Source: Halomonas sp. ALS9 (lineage in GTDB: Bacteria; Pseudomonadota; Gammaproteobacteria; Pseudomonadales; Halomonadaceae). From it: 64,000 nucleotides of DNA. How positions within the stretch are numbered: position 1 is the stretch's first letter; each line of letters begins with the position of its first letter. Location of the stretch: positions 682,001 through 746,000 of the forward strand of contig NZ_LXRG01000192.1 in NCBI RefSeq assembly GCF_001651035.1, read 5' to 3'. The position numbers and the translations under genes were made by a program. Of the stretch, positions 33,426 to 43,795 are shown piece by piece. The notes under the pieces are model-generated. The model saw only the letters and a list, made by a program, of their open reading frames with translations. It made no database searches and was not told the DNA's origin.

Positions 33426-35267
33426 ATGATCGCGAAGCTTTTTCTTCACTGGCGTTGGCTCGCTGCCTGGACTCTCGCCAATCTGCTGTTGGGTTGGTTA
33501 ATCGCAAGTCGTTATATTCCCTATATCGATCCGGATGGGGCAACGCAATGGGGCTATCTCCTACTGATTTTCCTCGGCCATTTGTCTCTGTTGATTTGGC
33601 TGGGCGCTCTGCCGTTATTCCTATTGGCGAGCGTTATTCGAGGCAAGTGGTTATGGCTGGTAACGACGCTGTGGGCCAGTGCCCTGCAACTGCTTCTCCT
33701 GCTGGATACTTTTGTCTACGCCCAGTATCGCTTCCATCTAAGCGGTTTTATTCTTGACTTACTGCTCAACGCTGGCGGCGATGTTTTCAGCTTTTCCTGG
33801 GTAGCTTGGAGTCTGGTCATCGGCGGGGCTCTGGGCATGTTGGCGCTTCAAGGCGTCATAGGAAGACTGTTGAGAAAACGTTCGCTATCTTGGCCTGTGT
33901 GGTCGGTGCTGGCCATCAATGTCGTCGCCCTTCTCAGTGTGCATGGCTGGCATGCCTGGGCAGATGCTCACTATAACCGTGAGATCACAGGCATGACCCG
34001 TCATGTGCCGGTTTTCTATCCGGCCACCGCTAAACGTTTCTTCGTCGAGCAGGGTTGGGTAGATGCCCAGGCAGTACGCGATGCCGTGGATCTGGAGGCA
34101 GCGCCAGGCGGCGAGCAAGACCTGATCTACCCCATCGCTCCGCTATCGTGTCAGCCACCCGCTTCGCCAGACAATCTAATGCTCGTTGTCCTGGATACAC
34201 TGCGCCATGACATGCTAAACCCTGAAGTAATGCCGAACCTCTATCGCTATGCCAACCAGCCAGGTTGGATCAAGGCTAACGAGCATATCAGTGGAGGCAA
34301 CTCCACTAAGGCCGGGGTATTCAGCCTTTTCTACGGTTTGCCGGTGAACTACTGGGACGCCTTTACTGCCAGTCAGACACCGCCGGTGTTAATGGAGACC
34401 CTAAAAGAGCAGAACTACCGCTTCAAGGTGCTCTCCTCAGCTACCCTTGTTAGCCCCGCCTTCGACCGCAACGTCTTTGCCGGATTGGACGATGTCTCGC
34501 TCCAGCCAGCCCAAGGCGAACCTTGGGAGCGTGACCTTCAAATCACCAACGATTGGCTAGCGTGGGCAGAAGAGGAGAACCAGAATCCAGATAATCGCCC
34601 CTTCTTCAGCTTTCTTTTCTATGACACCGTGCATGGATACAGCCATCCACCCGACTTTCCCCGCTTCACCCCTTACTGGGAAAGCATCAATCATATGCTT
34701 CTAAGCCCGGAGTTCGACCCAGAACCTTACTGGAATCGCTATCGGACGGCAGCACGCTATGTAGATCAACAGTTGGGCCGCGTGCTTGACGACCTGGACA
34801 CCAAAGGACTGCTGGACGATACCACCGTGGTGATCACTGCAGATCATGGCGAATCTTTCAACGAGCACGGCAAGAACTACTGGGGCCATGGTAGCAACTA
34901 CACAATGGAGCAAGTAAAGGTGCCGCTGGTCATGCATTTGCCGGGGCACGCGGGTGAAGAAATCACCCGGCGCACGCACCATGCTGATATTGCGCCAACG
35001 CTGCTCGAAGAGGTACTTGGCTGTGAAACTGCGCCCGAGCGCTATACCCTAGGCCACAGCCTGTTGGATCGCGAGACGAAGCGTGAGTGGATGCTTTCAG
35101 GGAGCTACATGGGCTACGGTATCCTATTACCCGATTACCAGATCGCTGTGCACCCAACCGGTACTTTTGAGGTCTATGATTACCAAATGAATGAGCTTGA
35201 CGAATTACGCCCCGACCCGGTTGCCTCAACTCAAGTACTTCAAGCCTTATCACGCTTCTATCGGTGA
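33426..35267 (+). CDS. YejM/PbgA-like membrane sulfatase-fold protein
   Basis: Inner-membrane protein of 613 aa. About five N-terminal helices (residues 10-190, DUF3413-like) are followed by a periplasmic alkaline-phosphatase/sulfatase fold: LMLVVLDTLRHDMLNPEVMP, GGNSTKAGVFSLFYGLP, VVITADHGESFNEHG and YWGHGSNYT. This is the layout of YejM (PbgA/LapC), which senses lipid A and controls LpxC turnover in enterobacteria. Several metal-site residues are present, so enzymatic activity is also possible. It is a single gene with a GC-rich hairpin downstream. Confidence 0.88.
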   Translation: MIAKLFLHWRWLAAWTLANLLLGWLIASRYIPYIDPDGATQWGYLLLIFLGHLSLLIWLGALPLFLLASVIRGKWLWLVTTLWASALQLLLLLDTFVYAQYRFHLSGFILDLLLNAGGDVFSFSWVAWSLVIGGALGMLALQGVIGRLLRKRSLSWPVWSVLAINVVALLSVHGWHAWADAHYNREITGMTRHVPVFYPATAKRFFVEQGWVDAQAVRDAVDLEAAPGGEQDLIYPIAPLSCQPPASPDNLMLVVLDTLRHDMLNPEVMPNLYRYANQPGWIKANEHISGGNSTKAGVFSLFYGLPVNYWDAFTASQTPPVLMETLKEQNYRFKVLSSATLVSPAFDRNVFAGLDDVSLQPAQGEPWERDLQITNDWLAWAEEENQNPDNRPFFSFLFYDTVHGYSHPPDFPRFTPYWESINHMLLSPEFDPEPYWNRYRTAARYVDQQLGRVLDDLDTKGLLDDTTVVITADHGESFNEHGKNYWGHGSNYTMEQVKVPLVMHLPGHAGEEITRRTHHADIAPTLLEEVLGCETAPERYTLGHSLLDRETKREWMLSGSYMGYGILLPDYQIAVHPTGTFEVYDYQMNELDELRPDPVASTQVLQALSRFYR

Positions 35268-35440
35268 AGGGAGGAAGACGTCGAGCAATTGCCTGATGGA
35301 AATAGACATCAGGAAACACATCCAAAGCTGATTATGCGCAACCGCTTTAACTTTCGGCTAGCGCTTCCCCTTGCAGGGCGTGCAGAGAGTTCGTTTCCAG
35401 AAACACCCTAAGAGACAACGCCAGGCAAGGCGCAAACGCA

Positions 35441-35466
35441 GCGAGGCCGCCCGAAGGCGGCCTCGC
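35441..35466. terminator. GC-rich hairpin between convergent genes
   Basis: A perfect 11-bp stem (GCGAGGCCGCC with GGCGGCCTCGC) has a CGAA loop that reads TTCG, a very stable tetraloop, on the minus strand. It lies between the ends of the YejM-like gene and the MscS gene. T-runs are weak on both sides, so it may be a bidirectional terminator or an mRNA end protector. Confidence 0.6.
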
Positions 35467-35488
35467 TACCAATCTCCACAACCAAGGT

Positions 35489-37888
35489 TTATTTTTCGTC
35501 AACGTCATCTTGGTCAGGCTTAATGTGATCAGCATCCGCGGTTTGCTGCACCCCTTTCTTAGGGTCGCTTTTAGCCACGGGTGTCGCCACGGGTGCTTCT
35601 TCCGTCTTCTTCTCTTCAGCGGTTGACTCCACTACCTGCACGGGTGCAGGCGGGGTCTTACCATTCTTGGAGTCGCCAAAGTAGAGCGTAGTGTGCGGGA
35701 AAGGTATTTCGATACCCGCCTCATCAAAGCGCAACTTAACCAGACGGTTGTAGGCACGGCCAACGGCCCACTGGTCGCCCGGCGTGGTTTTGATCACCAC
35801 ACGGATATTCACAGAGCTATCTGCCAGCGCGACAACGCCAGCTACCGTCAGGTCGGCTAACAGCTTATGGCCATGCTCTTCGCTAGCTTTAAGATCTTCA
35901 AAGGCCAGTTGGAGCTGCTCAATGGCTTCATCGATGCTTTCGTTATAGCCAATGCCATACTCGCCTACATGGTTGCCGTACTCACGCATGTAGTTAGAAA
36001 CGGTATCCACACTGGAGAAAGGGATGATGTGGTAGGTTCCCGATAGATCACGAATACCGACGGAGCGGATACTAAGCCGTTCGGCGGTTCCTGTTATACC
36101 GCCTACCGTCACCACATCGCCGGTATTCATGGCGTTTTCTACCTGGATAAACACCCCGGTGATGACGTCCTGCACCAGTTTCTGAGCACCAAAACCAATC
36201 GCCAGACCCAGCACACCGGCACCAGCAATCAGCGGGCCGATATTGATACCAATTTCCGACAGCACGATCATACCGGTAATCGTCACCATGGCGATCGCCA
36301 GCGCATTGCGGAACAGGCTGAGCAGCGTTTTCGCCCGCGCCGAAGGTTCGCCGTAGCCAGTCTCAGGGTTGAGCTTATGCTCAATCAAACTCGCCAGCCC
36401 CAGCCAAACGGCGATAGCTACAATCAAGATCACCGCGACGCTGGTCAGGTTGCCGACCAGGTTGGCTCCGCGCTCAGAGGCGTACCAGGCAGCAAGATCA
36501 AAGGCGCCCCAGGCGTTCAGTACCACCATGATAACCACGATCAGAATGATCGTACGCAGCACGCGTAGCGCATTGGGAACGTAGCTATTTAGACGCTTTT
36601 CAAGCAAAGGTAGCTTACGCCGCAAGTCGTCTGACAGCGTGATACGGCGGCCAATGGTTTGAGTAAGAAAAGACGACACCAACAGCCCCACCACAATCGC
36701 GGCCAACGACTTCAGAGTGGCATACATCACAAACGGCAGCGCATCGCCGGGGCGCGTAAGCGTTAGTACAAAAACGATCAAGAAATACAGCAGCGCGAAC
36801 AGATGCCAGGTACGGGCCAACAGCTGCATCGAGACGCGGCTGGCGGTTAAGGTTGTCTTTGCCGCTATCTCGTTCATGTTGTCGCGCAGGCGGGCGCGGT
36901 TTCTCAGCACCACAACCACCGCGTAGATAAACGCCAACAGCATAATCAGCGTGCCGACGGCTTGACCTAGCGAGGCCGCCACATAGAAGTTGACCAGCGG
37001 TACGACCACCATCAGGCCGTAACCGACCATGCCGATCAAACGGGCCAACCAGCGGTTCCAATAGGAGGCTTCTTGGGCGGAAATAGGCAGTAGGCGCAGC
37101 CCTTCGTAGCGCGACGAGAACAGCATCCGCACAGCGGCTTTAAGCAGCTCAATAATTAAGAACGCATTTAAAAACAGCGAGGCACGAGTCGAAAGTTCAC
37201 CGGTTTCCCCAACCGCAAACGTCGCCACTAAATTACCGCCCACATAGGCCAAACCGACAAGCAGTACATCGATAACCACCGCAATCGCTACGCAGGCAAT
37301 CAAGCGCAGTACGGGGGTTAAGTTATTGCCATTTAGTGACCAGCCACTGATTTTGGTAAACAGCGGTTTGGCGAGGCGGCGGAAAATCATAAACATCGCA
37401 AAGGTGGTGACAATGACGATACCCAGATTGATCGCCGCACTGGTGAACGCCGCCATATCAAAGACACTGTCTGCCTCCCCACCAGAGAACAGACCACCCA
37501 CGATGCTAACCACTTGCTCAAACTGCCCCCCCACATCGCTGACTACACGACTGGTGAGTTCAGCTAACTGGCGCGGCAATGAGACATCTTCAGGCGCTAT
37601 CTCACCGCCCTGGGCAGCGGCTTCTGGCGAAAGTTCGCTGGCCACACCTGCGGGCAGCGCTGAGGCTTGATTGCGCAATATCTCAATCAACTCCTGCCGT
37701 GACTGCTCATCTGCTAACAGGTTCGCCAAGGCCTCGTAAGAAGTAGGCGCCGCCTCTGTGGTCGCTTCTGAGCTGTCCGCGCTAGCCGATTCACTCGGCC
37801 CGCTCTGCGCCATTGCTGGCGTGGCCATTAAGACAATCATTGCCAACAGCCAGACACCTAGCCAGGGTATTAAACGAAGTGGCTTCAC
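35489..37888 (-). CDS. Large MscS-family mechanosensitive channel (YbiO-like)
   Basis: Multi-helix mechanosensitive channel of 799 aa. It has a signal peptide ending AMAQ, a periplasmic section to about residue 140, some ten membrane segments, then the MscS pore and beta domains around 540-650 (GPLIAGAGVLGLAIGFGAQKL, GDVVTVGGITGTAERLSIRS). The size and layout match YbiO/MscK-type channels rather than small MscS. A charged, Lys/Glu/Asp-rich tail closes the protein. It should release solutes on osmotic downshock, fitting a halophile. Confidence 0.92.
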   Translation of the reverse strand: MKPLRLIPWLGVWLLAMIVLMATPAMAQSGPSESASADSSEATTEAAPTSYEALANLLADEQSRQELIEILRNQASALPAGVASELSPEAAAQGGEIAPEDVSLPRQLAELTSRVVSDVGGQFEQVVSIVGGLFSGGEADSVFDMAAFTSAAINLGIVIVTTFAMFMIFRRLAKPLFTKISGWSLNGNNLTPVLRLIACVAIAVVIDVLLVGLAYVGGNLVATFAVGETGELSTRASLFLNAFLIIELLKAAVRMLFSSRYEGLRLLPISAQEASYWNRWLARLIGMVGYGLMVVVPLVNFYVAASLGQAVGTLIMLLAFIYAVVVVLRNRARLRDNMNEIAAKTTLTASRVSMQLLARTWHLFALLYFLIVFVLTLTRPGDALPFVMYATLKSLAAIVVGLLVSSFLTQTIGRRITLSDDLRRKLPLLEKRLNSYVPNALRVLRTIILIVVIMVVLNAWGAFDLAAWYASERGANLVGNLTSVAVILIVAIAVWLGLASLIEHKLNPETGYGEPSARAKTLLSLFRNALAIAMVTITGMIVLSEIGINIGPLIAGAGVLGLAIGFGAQKLVQDVITGVFIQVENAMNTGDVVTVGGITGTAERLSIRSVGIRDLSGTYHIIPFSSVDTVSNYMREYGNHVGEYGIGYNESIDEAIEQLQLAFEDLKASEEHGHKLLADLTVAGVVALADSSVNIRVVIKTTPGDQWAVGRAYNRLVKLRFDEAGIEIPFPHTTLYFGDSKNGKTPPAPVQVVESTAEEKKTEEAPVATPVAKSDPKKGVQQTADADHIKPDQDDVDEK

Positions 37889-38059
37889 ACCTAAACCTCC
37901 TTTTGGGTGAGTGTTGTGTTCAATCTAACGGCTGCCCGATGTTCCGCAAACTAACATTAGACTTCCGATACTGCTTACACTCTACTCTGACACTTTATAC
38001 TAACAAGCCAGCTTGTTAAAAAGTTGTACAGGATAACATGGCTTGATTAATAAGGCGTT

Positions 38060-38491
38060 TTACTGGCACAGCGGCACTAGCCACTGCTGTGCCAATAGTA
38101 AAACTACGGCGTAACGTGCACCTTTGGCGACCACAATCCACGCTAGCGCACGCCACCAAGGAAGTCGGAACACGCCAGCCAGCACGGTGAGCGGGTCACC
38201 AATAATCGGCGCCCAGGAAATCAGCAGGCTCAGCTCGCCAAAGCGATGATACCAACCTTCTGCGCGCGCCAAGCTGCGCGGCGATGCAGGAAACCAGCGG
38301 CGATCTTGAAACTGGCGTGCGTAACGGCCCATCACCACGTTAATCATGCTACCGAGGGTATTGCCTGCCGTTGCCACCCACCACAGACCCAGCGGCGACT
38401 CGCCAAGACACCACAACCGCGCCAGCCACACTTCCGACCCACCGGGAAGCAGTGTTGCGCTGACCAGGGCGACAAAAAACAGGCTTAGCAT
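38060..38491 (-). CDS. YqaA/DedA-family membrane protein
   Basis: Small inner-membrane protein of 143 aa with about four helices, of the YqaA branch of the SNARE-associated/DedA family. Typical text is LPGGSEVWL, VATAGNTLGSMINVVMGRYA and RFGELSLLISWAPIIGDPLTVLAGVFRLPW. DedA proteins are linked to lipid-carrier flipping and membrane potential; the YqaA branch is uncharacterised. It lies 28 bp downstream of an IclR regulator on the same strand. Confidence 0.9.
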   Translation of the reverse strand: MLSLFFVALVSATLLPGGSEVWLARLWCLGESPLGLWWVATAGNTLGSMINVVMGRYARQFQDRRWFPASPRSLARAEGWYHRFGELSLLISWAPIIGDPLTVLAGVFRLPWWRALAWIVVAKGARYAVVLLLAQQWLVPLCQ

Positions 38492-38519
38492 GGTGTTGCC
38501 ATGATCTTAGCGGCCCGCG

Positions 38520-39341
38520 TTAGCGCGGCACCTGTCCACCTAGCTGCTGGGTTATTTCATCAGCCGTTTGGCGCACCAGCGCACCCAAGGTTAGCAAACG
38601 CGCTTCTGGGATTCGCGCTACAGGGCCTGAAACCGAAATCGCCGCCAGCGGTGCACCGTGCTCATCGAACACACAGGCGGCCACGCAGTGCAGGCCAACG
38701 GCATGCTCTTCACGGTCGCAGGCAAAGCCTTGGGCACGAATTTGCCCCGTTTCCACATGTAAGGTATCGGGCTGATAGAGCGTATTGGCGGTCACTCTTG
38801 CCAGCTCGTGACCATCCAGCAGTTGAGCCCGCTCGTCATCGGCCATCCACGCCAGCAGCGCTTTACCCACCCCAGAGGCGTGCAGCGGCGCGCGGGAGCC
38901 TAGGCGAGTGATCATGCGCATCATCTGCGGGGACTCGTGCTGAGCGAGAAACACCGCCGTCGCTCCATCGCGAATGCCCAAATTCGCGGTCTCACCGGTT
39001 TCCGCGGTTAAACGGCGCAGAAAGGGACGGCTGGTGGCCACCACGTCGCGAGCCTCAAGAAAGCTATTGCCGATACGGAAGGTTTTGACATCAATACGCC
39101 ACAGGCCCTGTTCGTTCTCCTGGGTCACAAAGCCCTGGCTCTGCAAGGCTTGCAGCAGCCGGTGGGTGGTAGAGGGCGCTAATTCGGCCATCTCTGCCAC
39201 TTCTGAAAGGGCTAACCCAAGCGGGCTGGCTGATAGATATTCCAGCAGCGTTAAACCACGCACCAGCGACTGGCTATGGCCTCCGCTGGCTTTGGCGGTA
39301 CTCGCCGGACGACCAACCGTCCTGCGTTTAGCTTCACTCAC
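38520..39341 (-). CDS. IclR family transcriptional regulator
   Basis: DNA-binding regulator of 273 aa. The winged helix is at about 25-90 (SQSLVRGLTLLEYLSASPLG, LAPSTTHRLLQALQSQGFV) and the C-terminal effector domain at about 100-260 (SGVGKALLAWMADDERAQLL, GFACDREEHAVGLHCVAACV). It is 145 bp downstream of an enoyl-CoA hydratase gene on the same strand. A GGAA-N5-TTCC inverted repeat at 39468-39480 upstream is a possible operator. The effector is unknown, perhaps an acyl or aromatic acid. Confidence 0.93.
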   Translation of the reverse strand: MSEAKRRTVGRPASTAKASGGHSQSLVRGLTLLEYLSASPLGLALSEVAEMAELAPSTTHRLLQALQSQGFVTQENEQGLWRIDVKTFRIGNSFLEARDVVATSRPFLRRLTAETGETANLGIRDGATAVFLAQHESPQMMRMITRLGSRAPLHASGVGKALLAWMADDERAQLLDGHELARVTANTLYQPDTLHVETGQIRAQGFACDREEHAVGLHCVAACVFDEHGAPLAAISVSGPVARIPEARLLTLGALVRQTADEITQQLGGQVPR

Positions 39342-39486
39342 CTGGTTCTCTCCTACTCGCTATCTCCTGGAGGCGACTCCCTTAAAAGAATCTCTCTTCG
39401 GAGGTGCTTTTCCTGGAACACAAAGAGCATCAGGATAACGTGCCAATGCCGCCGTTGTCGCGTTTACGGAAACGAATTCCATTCAT

Positions 39487-40320
39487 TCAGCGATGCCGCC
39501 AGTACGGTGGACGTTTGGCGATAAAGGCATCGATCCCCTCTCCTACATCCTCGGCCAGCATATTGCAGGCCATGGTTTCTCCGGCAAAGGCGTAGGCTTC
39601 ATCAAGTGGCATGGTGAGTTGGCGGGCAAACATGGCTTTCCCGGTGCGCACCGCCACGGCGCTTTTAGCGCAGATACTATCGGTCAGCTGAGTAGTTACC
39701 TCATCCAACGTATCTTCTTCAGCTATTCGGTTAATCAACCCGCACTCGGCGGCTTTCTCGGCGTTGATAAACTCTCCAGTAAGTAGCATCTCCATGGCGC
39801 GCTTGCGTGCAACGTTGCGGGAGAGCGCTACCGCTGGGGTGGAGCAAAACAGACCAACGTTGATACCCGAAACAGCAAAGCGGGCACTGCGGGCAGCGAC
39901 AGCCAGGTCACAGCTTGCCACCAGTTGGCAGCCCGCGGCGGTTGCAATACCCTGCACTTTGGCGATGACCGGTACCGGCAGGTGGACAATCGCCTGCATC
40001 ACCTCGCTACAACGGGCAAACAGCGCTTGGTAGTAGGCTTTATCAGGGTTGGCGCGCATCTGCTTCAGATCATGCCCGGCGCAAAAGGCTTTACCTTCCG
40101 CCGCGAGGACGACACAGCGCACGCTGCTATCGTCAGCAATCTCGGTCAGGGCGTCATGAAGTGCTCCCAGCATGGCTTCCGAGAGCGCATTAAAGCGCTC
40201 AGGCGCGCTCATTATCAGCGTCACAACACCTTGATGATCAAGGCGCTGCAGAATGGGAGCGGTTGAAGATGATCCTTCAGAAGGGGCTTCAGAAGAGGGT
40301 CTGTCAGAGGTGATGGGCAT
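39487..40320 (-). CDS. Enoyl-CoA hydratase/isomerase family protein (ECHDC3-like)
   Basis: Crotonase-fold enzyme of about 277 aa from ATG 40320, chosen for the AGGAG site just upstream. The oxyanion-hole motifs KAFCAGHDLKQM and ATAAGCQLVASCDLAV are present. The text FAVSGINVGLFCSTPAVALS matches the ECHDC3-type branch. The glutamate pair of classic hydratases is not obvious, so the exact reaction on acyl-CoA is uncertain. It probably shares regulation with the IclR gene downstream. Confidence 0.9.
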   Translation of the reverse strand: MPITSDRPSSEAPSEGSSSTAPILQRLDHQGVVTLIMSAPERFNALSEAMLGALHDALTEIADDSSVRCVVLAAEGKAFCAGHDLKQMRANPDKAYYQALFARCSEVMQAIVHLPVPVIAKVQGIATAAGCQLVASCDLAVAARSARFAVSGINVGLFCSTPAVALSRNVARKRAMEMLLTGEFINAEKAAECGLINRIAEEDTLDEVTTQLTDSICAKSAVAVRTGKAMFARQLTMPLDEAYAFAGETMACNMLAEDVGEGIDAFIAKRPPYWRHR

Positions 40321-40406
40321 GGTGAACTCCTGGTTTTGAGTAACACTTTTGCCCATCAGTCTAGCCTACAAGGCTTGTGCACGATGCTTGCCTACGGTGC
40401 ACTCGC

Positions 40407-41369
40407 TTATTTTTTCATTAGGCGGGTATCGCGGCCTAATGGGTGCGGCTCGCCGCGCTGTTTGGCTAGATCAATTTGGCGCTGACGTTCCCGTGCCGCT
40501 GCACGGGTTTTTTCCGGCAATGAATCGATGCAGTGTGGGCAGCTAATGCCCGGCTCATAGGCTGAAGACTGCATATCCTCGACTGAAATCGGCATGCGGC
40601 AGGCGTGGCACTGTTCGAACTCGCCTTTGCTCAAGTCGTGGCGAACGGTGACCCGGTTATCGAACACAAAACACTCACCGCGCCATAGCGACTGCTCTTC
40701 GGGGACTTTTTCCAGGTAATTCAGCACGCCGCCTTTAAGATGGTAGACCTCTTCAAAGCCCTCTTTAAGCATAAAGCTGGAGGCTTTTTCGCAGCGGATG
40801 CCGCCGGTACAGAACATCGCTACTTTCTTATGTTTTTCCGGGTTGTAGTGCTCGCGCACGTACTCGGGAAATTCGCGAAAAGTGGTGGTTTTAGGATCGA
40901 TTGCACGCTCAAAGCTACCGATGGCCACTTCGTAATCGTTGCGGGTATCGATCACCAGCACTTCCGGGTCGGCGATGATGTCGTTCCAGTTTTCCGGCTC
41001 GACGTAGGTACCCACGGTGTCGTTGGGGTCGATATCGGGCACGCCGAGAGTGACGATCTCTTTTTTGAGTTTGACCTTAGTGCGGTAGAACGGCGTCTCG
41101 TCGCAGTAAGACTCTTTGTGGTCAATATCGGCTAAGCGTGGATCAGCTGTCAGCCAGGTAAGCAGCGCGTCAATACCCTCGCGGCTGCCCGCTACCGTGC
41201 CATTAATACCCTCTTTGGCGAGCAGCAAGGTGCCTTTTACGCCGTTATCCAGCATGGTTTGGCGCAGCGGCTCACGCAGCGCTTCAAAGTCGTTGAGGGT
41301 GACGAATTTATATAGCGCCGCGACCACAATGGGCGGCATTGGGGTAGACATCGGGATGGATACAGACAT
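40407..41369 (-). CDS. trhO: tRNA uridine(34) hydroxylase TrhO (YceA)
   Basis: Rhodanese-domain enzyme that hydroxylates the wobble uridine of certain tRNAs, 320 aa from ATG 41369 (ribosome site TGGAG, about 7 bases). The N-terminal acylphosphatase-like part [20 protein letters not shown] is followed by the rhodanese domain with active-site cysteine in [20 protein letters not shown]-terminal Cys-rich section ([20 protein letters not shown]) is typical. The frame is open 75 codons upstream, but that part overlaps the divergent pirin gene and is not family-like. Confidence 0.95.
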   Translation of the reverse strand: MSVSIPMSTPMPPIVVAALYKFVTLNDFEALREPLRQTMLDNGVKGTLLLAKEGINGTVAGSREGIDALLTWLTADPRLADIDHKESYCDETPFYRTKVKLKKEIVTLGVPDIDPNDTVGTYVEPENWNDIIADPEVLVIDTRNDYEVAIGSFERAIDPKTTTFREFPEYVREHYNPEKHKKVAMFCTGGIRCEKASSFMLKEGFEEVYHLKGGVLNYLEKVPEEQSLWRGECFVFDNRVTVRHDLSKGEFEQCHACRMPISVEDMQSSAYEPGISCPHCIDSLPEKTRAAARERQRQIDLAKQRGEPHPLGRDTRLMKK

Positions 41370-41552
41370 GCAAAGCTCCAGGTAGTCATCCTCGTAAAGG
41401 ACGGACCGGGTTAAAAGACGCGCATATTTTAGCGCAATCTGCACTGGAAAACGTCGATTTATTCGACACAACCTTACTGAAAGCTTCACCCCACGCAGCC
41501 GCTGTGAGGCGTATATTGTCACTATTCCCTCACGCAACTTGCGGAGAACATC

Positions 41553-42242
41553 ATGATTATTCGTCGTTCTAATGAGCGGGGCTTCGCTGACCACGGCTGG
41601 CTACGCTCTTTCCATACCTTTTCATTCGCCAACTATATGGATCCCAAGCATATGGGATTTAGAGCCCTGCGCGTGATCAATGAAGACCGCGTAACGGGCG
41701 GCCATGGCTTTGGCGCCCACCCTCACCGGGATATGGAGATTATCTCCTACGTACTGGAAGGTGAGATGGAGCACAAAGACAACATGGGCAACGGCGAAGT
41801 GATGCGCCCAGGCGATGTTCAGCGCATGTCGGCAGGCACTGGCGTACTGCATAGTGAGTTCAATCACTCCAAGCAGAACGAGCTGCACTTTTTGCAGATT
41901 TGGATTGAACCCAAACAGCTCGGCATTAAACCCAGCTACGAGCAGAAAGCCTTTCCTACCGCCGAGCGTCAAGGGCAGTGGCGCCTAGTGGCTTCTCAAG
42001 AAGGGCGCGATGGGTCGGTGAGTATTAATCAAGACCTAAACCTATACTCGGGCCTGTTTAGCGCGGGCGAACAGGTAGCACCTCCCCCTTCACGCTACGC
42101 CTGGCTGCATGTAGTGAATGGCGAAATGGACGTTAACGGGGAGACCTTGAGCGCAGGTGACGCCGCGGCGTTTCAGCCGGAGGAGTCGATCAATCTGACA
42201 GGGAAAGAAGCGGGCGAAGTGCTGTTGTTTGACTTTGCTTGA
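41553..42242 (+). CDS. Pirin family protein
   Basis: Bicupin protein of 229 aa with the pirin metal-site residues in [19 protein letters not shown] and [13 protein letters not shown]. Bacterial pirins of this short YhhW type act as quercetin dioxygenases in vitro; the cellular role is unclear. A CGGAGAA ribosome site precedes the ATG. It is a single gene divergent from trhO, ended by a strong terminator shared with serA. Confidence 0.93.
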   Translation: MIIRRSNERGFADHGWLRSFHTFSFANYMDPKHMGFRALRVINEDRVTGGHGFGAHPHRDMEIISYVLEGEMEHKDNMGNGEVMRPGDVQRMSAGTGVLHSEFNHSKQNELHFLQIWIEPKQLGIKPSYEQKAFPTAERQGQWRLVASQEGRDGSVSINQDLNLYSGLFSAGEQVAPPPSRYAWLHVVNGEMDVNGETLSAGDAAAFQPEESINLTGKEAGEVLLFDFA

Positions 42243-42256
42243 TTACCGACACCAAC

Positions 42257-42290
42257 TAAAACGGCGCCTCCTAAGAGGCGCCGTTTTTTT
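42257..42290. terminator. Bidirectional terminator between pirin gene and serA
   Basis: The stem ACGGCGCCTC with GAGGCGCCGT (loop CTAA) is flanked by AAAA on the left and TTTTTTT on the right. It is strong for the plus-strand pirin gene and usable for serA on the minus strand. Confidence 0.9.
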
Positions 42291-42314
42291 ACCGCCTTTT
42301 TGACTAACGACGTT

Positions 42315-43559
42315 TTAGCTATTTTGCGCCGAGTAGAGCGCACGAATCTTCAGCGTGTGGTCTACTTTTTTCAACGCTTCCAGCGCCTGGGGGCCGTAGG
42401 CTTTATCTACATCAATCACCACGTAACCGACTTTCTCGTTGGTCTGCAGATACTGACCGGAGATGTTAATACCGTTTTCAGACAACACACGGTTGATCTG
42501 CGACAGCACGCCCGGCACGTTGTCGTGAATGTGCAGCAAACGGTGCTTGTCCGGGTGAGCGGGCAGTGCCACTTCGGGGAAGTTGACCGAGGTCACGGTG
42601 GTGCCGTTATCGGAGTAAGTGATCAGTTTTTCTGACACTTCGATACCGATGTTCTCCTGAGCTTCCAGGGTGGAGCCACCCACGTGCGGGGTCAAAATCA
42701 CGTTTTCCAGGCCACGTAGCGGGCTCTGGAACTCCTCGTCGTTACCTTTCGGTTCAACCGGGAAGACATCAATTGCGGCACCGTTTAGCTTGCCTGCTTT
42801 AATGGCATCCGCCAGTGGCTCAATTTCTACTACACTGCCGCGGGCGGCATTAATCAGGATAGCGCCATCTTTCATGGCGGCAATCTCTTTCGCACCGATC
42901 ATCCAACGGGTAGAGGCAAGATCCGGCACGTGCAGGCTGACCACATCGGAACGGCCCAGCAGCTCTTCAAGGCTGCCCACTTGGCTGGCATTACCCATGC
43001 CCAGCTTGGCAATGACATCGTAAAAGATAACGTTAAAGCCTAGCGATTCAGCCAGTACCGAAAGCTGCGCGCCGATGCTACCGTAACCAACGATACCGAG
43101 GGTTTTACCGCGCGCTTCGTGGGAATTCTTGGCAGACTTCAACCAGCCACCCTGGTGGGCACGGGCGTTTTTCTCGGGGATACCGCGCAGCAGCATAATC
43201 GCTTCTGCCAGCACCAGCTCGGCCACCGAACGGGTGTTGGAGTACGGCGCGTTAAACACCGCGATACCGCGGGTAAGCGCCGCGGTTAAATCGACCTGAT
43301 TGGTGCCGATACAGAAACAGCCAACGCCCACCAGCTTCTCCGCCGCCTCGAACACGCGTTCCGTTAGCTGGGTGCGGGAACGAATACCGATGAAGTGAAC
43401 ATCGCGGATCTTCTCAATCAGCGCGTCTTCATCAAGGGATGTGGGCAGATGCTCGATATTTTCATAACCGGCGTTGTGAAAATTGTCCACCGCACTCTGG
43501 TGGACGCCCTCGAGTAGCAGGATCTTGATCTTGCTCTTGTCCAGGGACGTTTTGGCCAT
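42315..43559 (-). CDS. serA: D-3-phosphoglycerate dehydrogenase
   Basis: First enzyme of serine synthesis, oxidising 3-phosphoglycerate with NAD. It has about 414 aa from ATG 43559 (MAKTSLDKSKIK, as in E. coli SerA). The NAD motif is GYGSIGAQLSVLAESLGFNV, the catalytic Arg/Glu/His region is NAARGSVVEIEPLADAI to VILTPHVGGSTLEA, and a C-terminal ACT domain for serine feedback (HIHDNVPGVLSQINRVLSE) is intact. An ATG ten codons upstream lacks a ribosome site. Confidence 0.96.
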   Translation of the reverse strand: MAKTSLDKSKIKILLLEGVHQSAVDNFHNAGYENIEHLPTSLDEDALIEKIRDVHFIGIRSRTQLTERVFEAAEKLVGVGCFCIGTNQVDLTAALTRGIAVFNAPYSNTRSVAELVLAEAIMLLRGIPEKNARAHQGGWLKSAKNSHEARGKTLGIVGYGSIGAQLSVLAESLGFNVIFYDVIAKLGMGNASQVGSLEELLGRSDVVSLHVPDLASTRWMIGAKEIAAMKDGAILINAARGSVVEIEPLADAIKAGKLNGAAIDVFPVEPKGNDEEFQSPLRGLENVILTPHVGGSTLEAQENIGIEVSEKLITYSDNGTTVTSVNFPEVALPAHPDKHRLLHIHDNVPGVLSQINRVLSENGINISGQYLQTNEKVGYVVIDVDKAYGPQALEALKKVDHTLKIRALYSAQNS

Positions 43560-43795
43560 GGCTGAATCAACCTCTATGGTCGGCGGCATGCGCCGTGTAT
43601 CGGTTCACGGGAGGCGCATATCGTAGCACAGCCCGCGTCGTTCAGGCCGGGTGTGAATGATGAAAAGTCTGCGTGCTGACGATGAATGAACCGCAAGTCG
43701 CGCAACACGCTGTATTGAAGAGGGCAGACGCCGCCCCCCAGCCTCGGTGTATACTGTGGGCCTATTTTAAAAATACCGGTTTGTAGGCACCCCCA

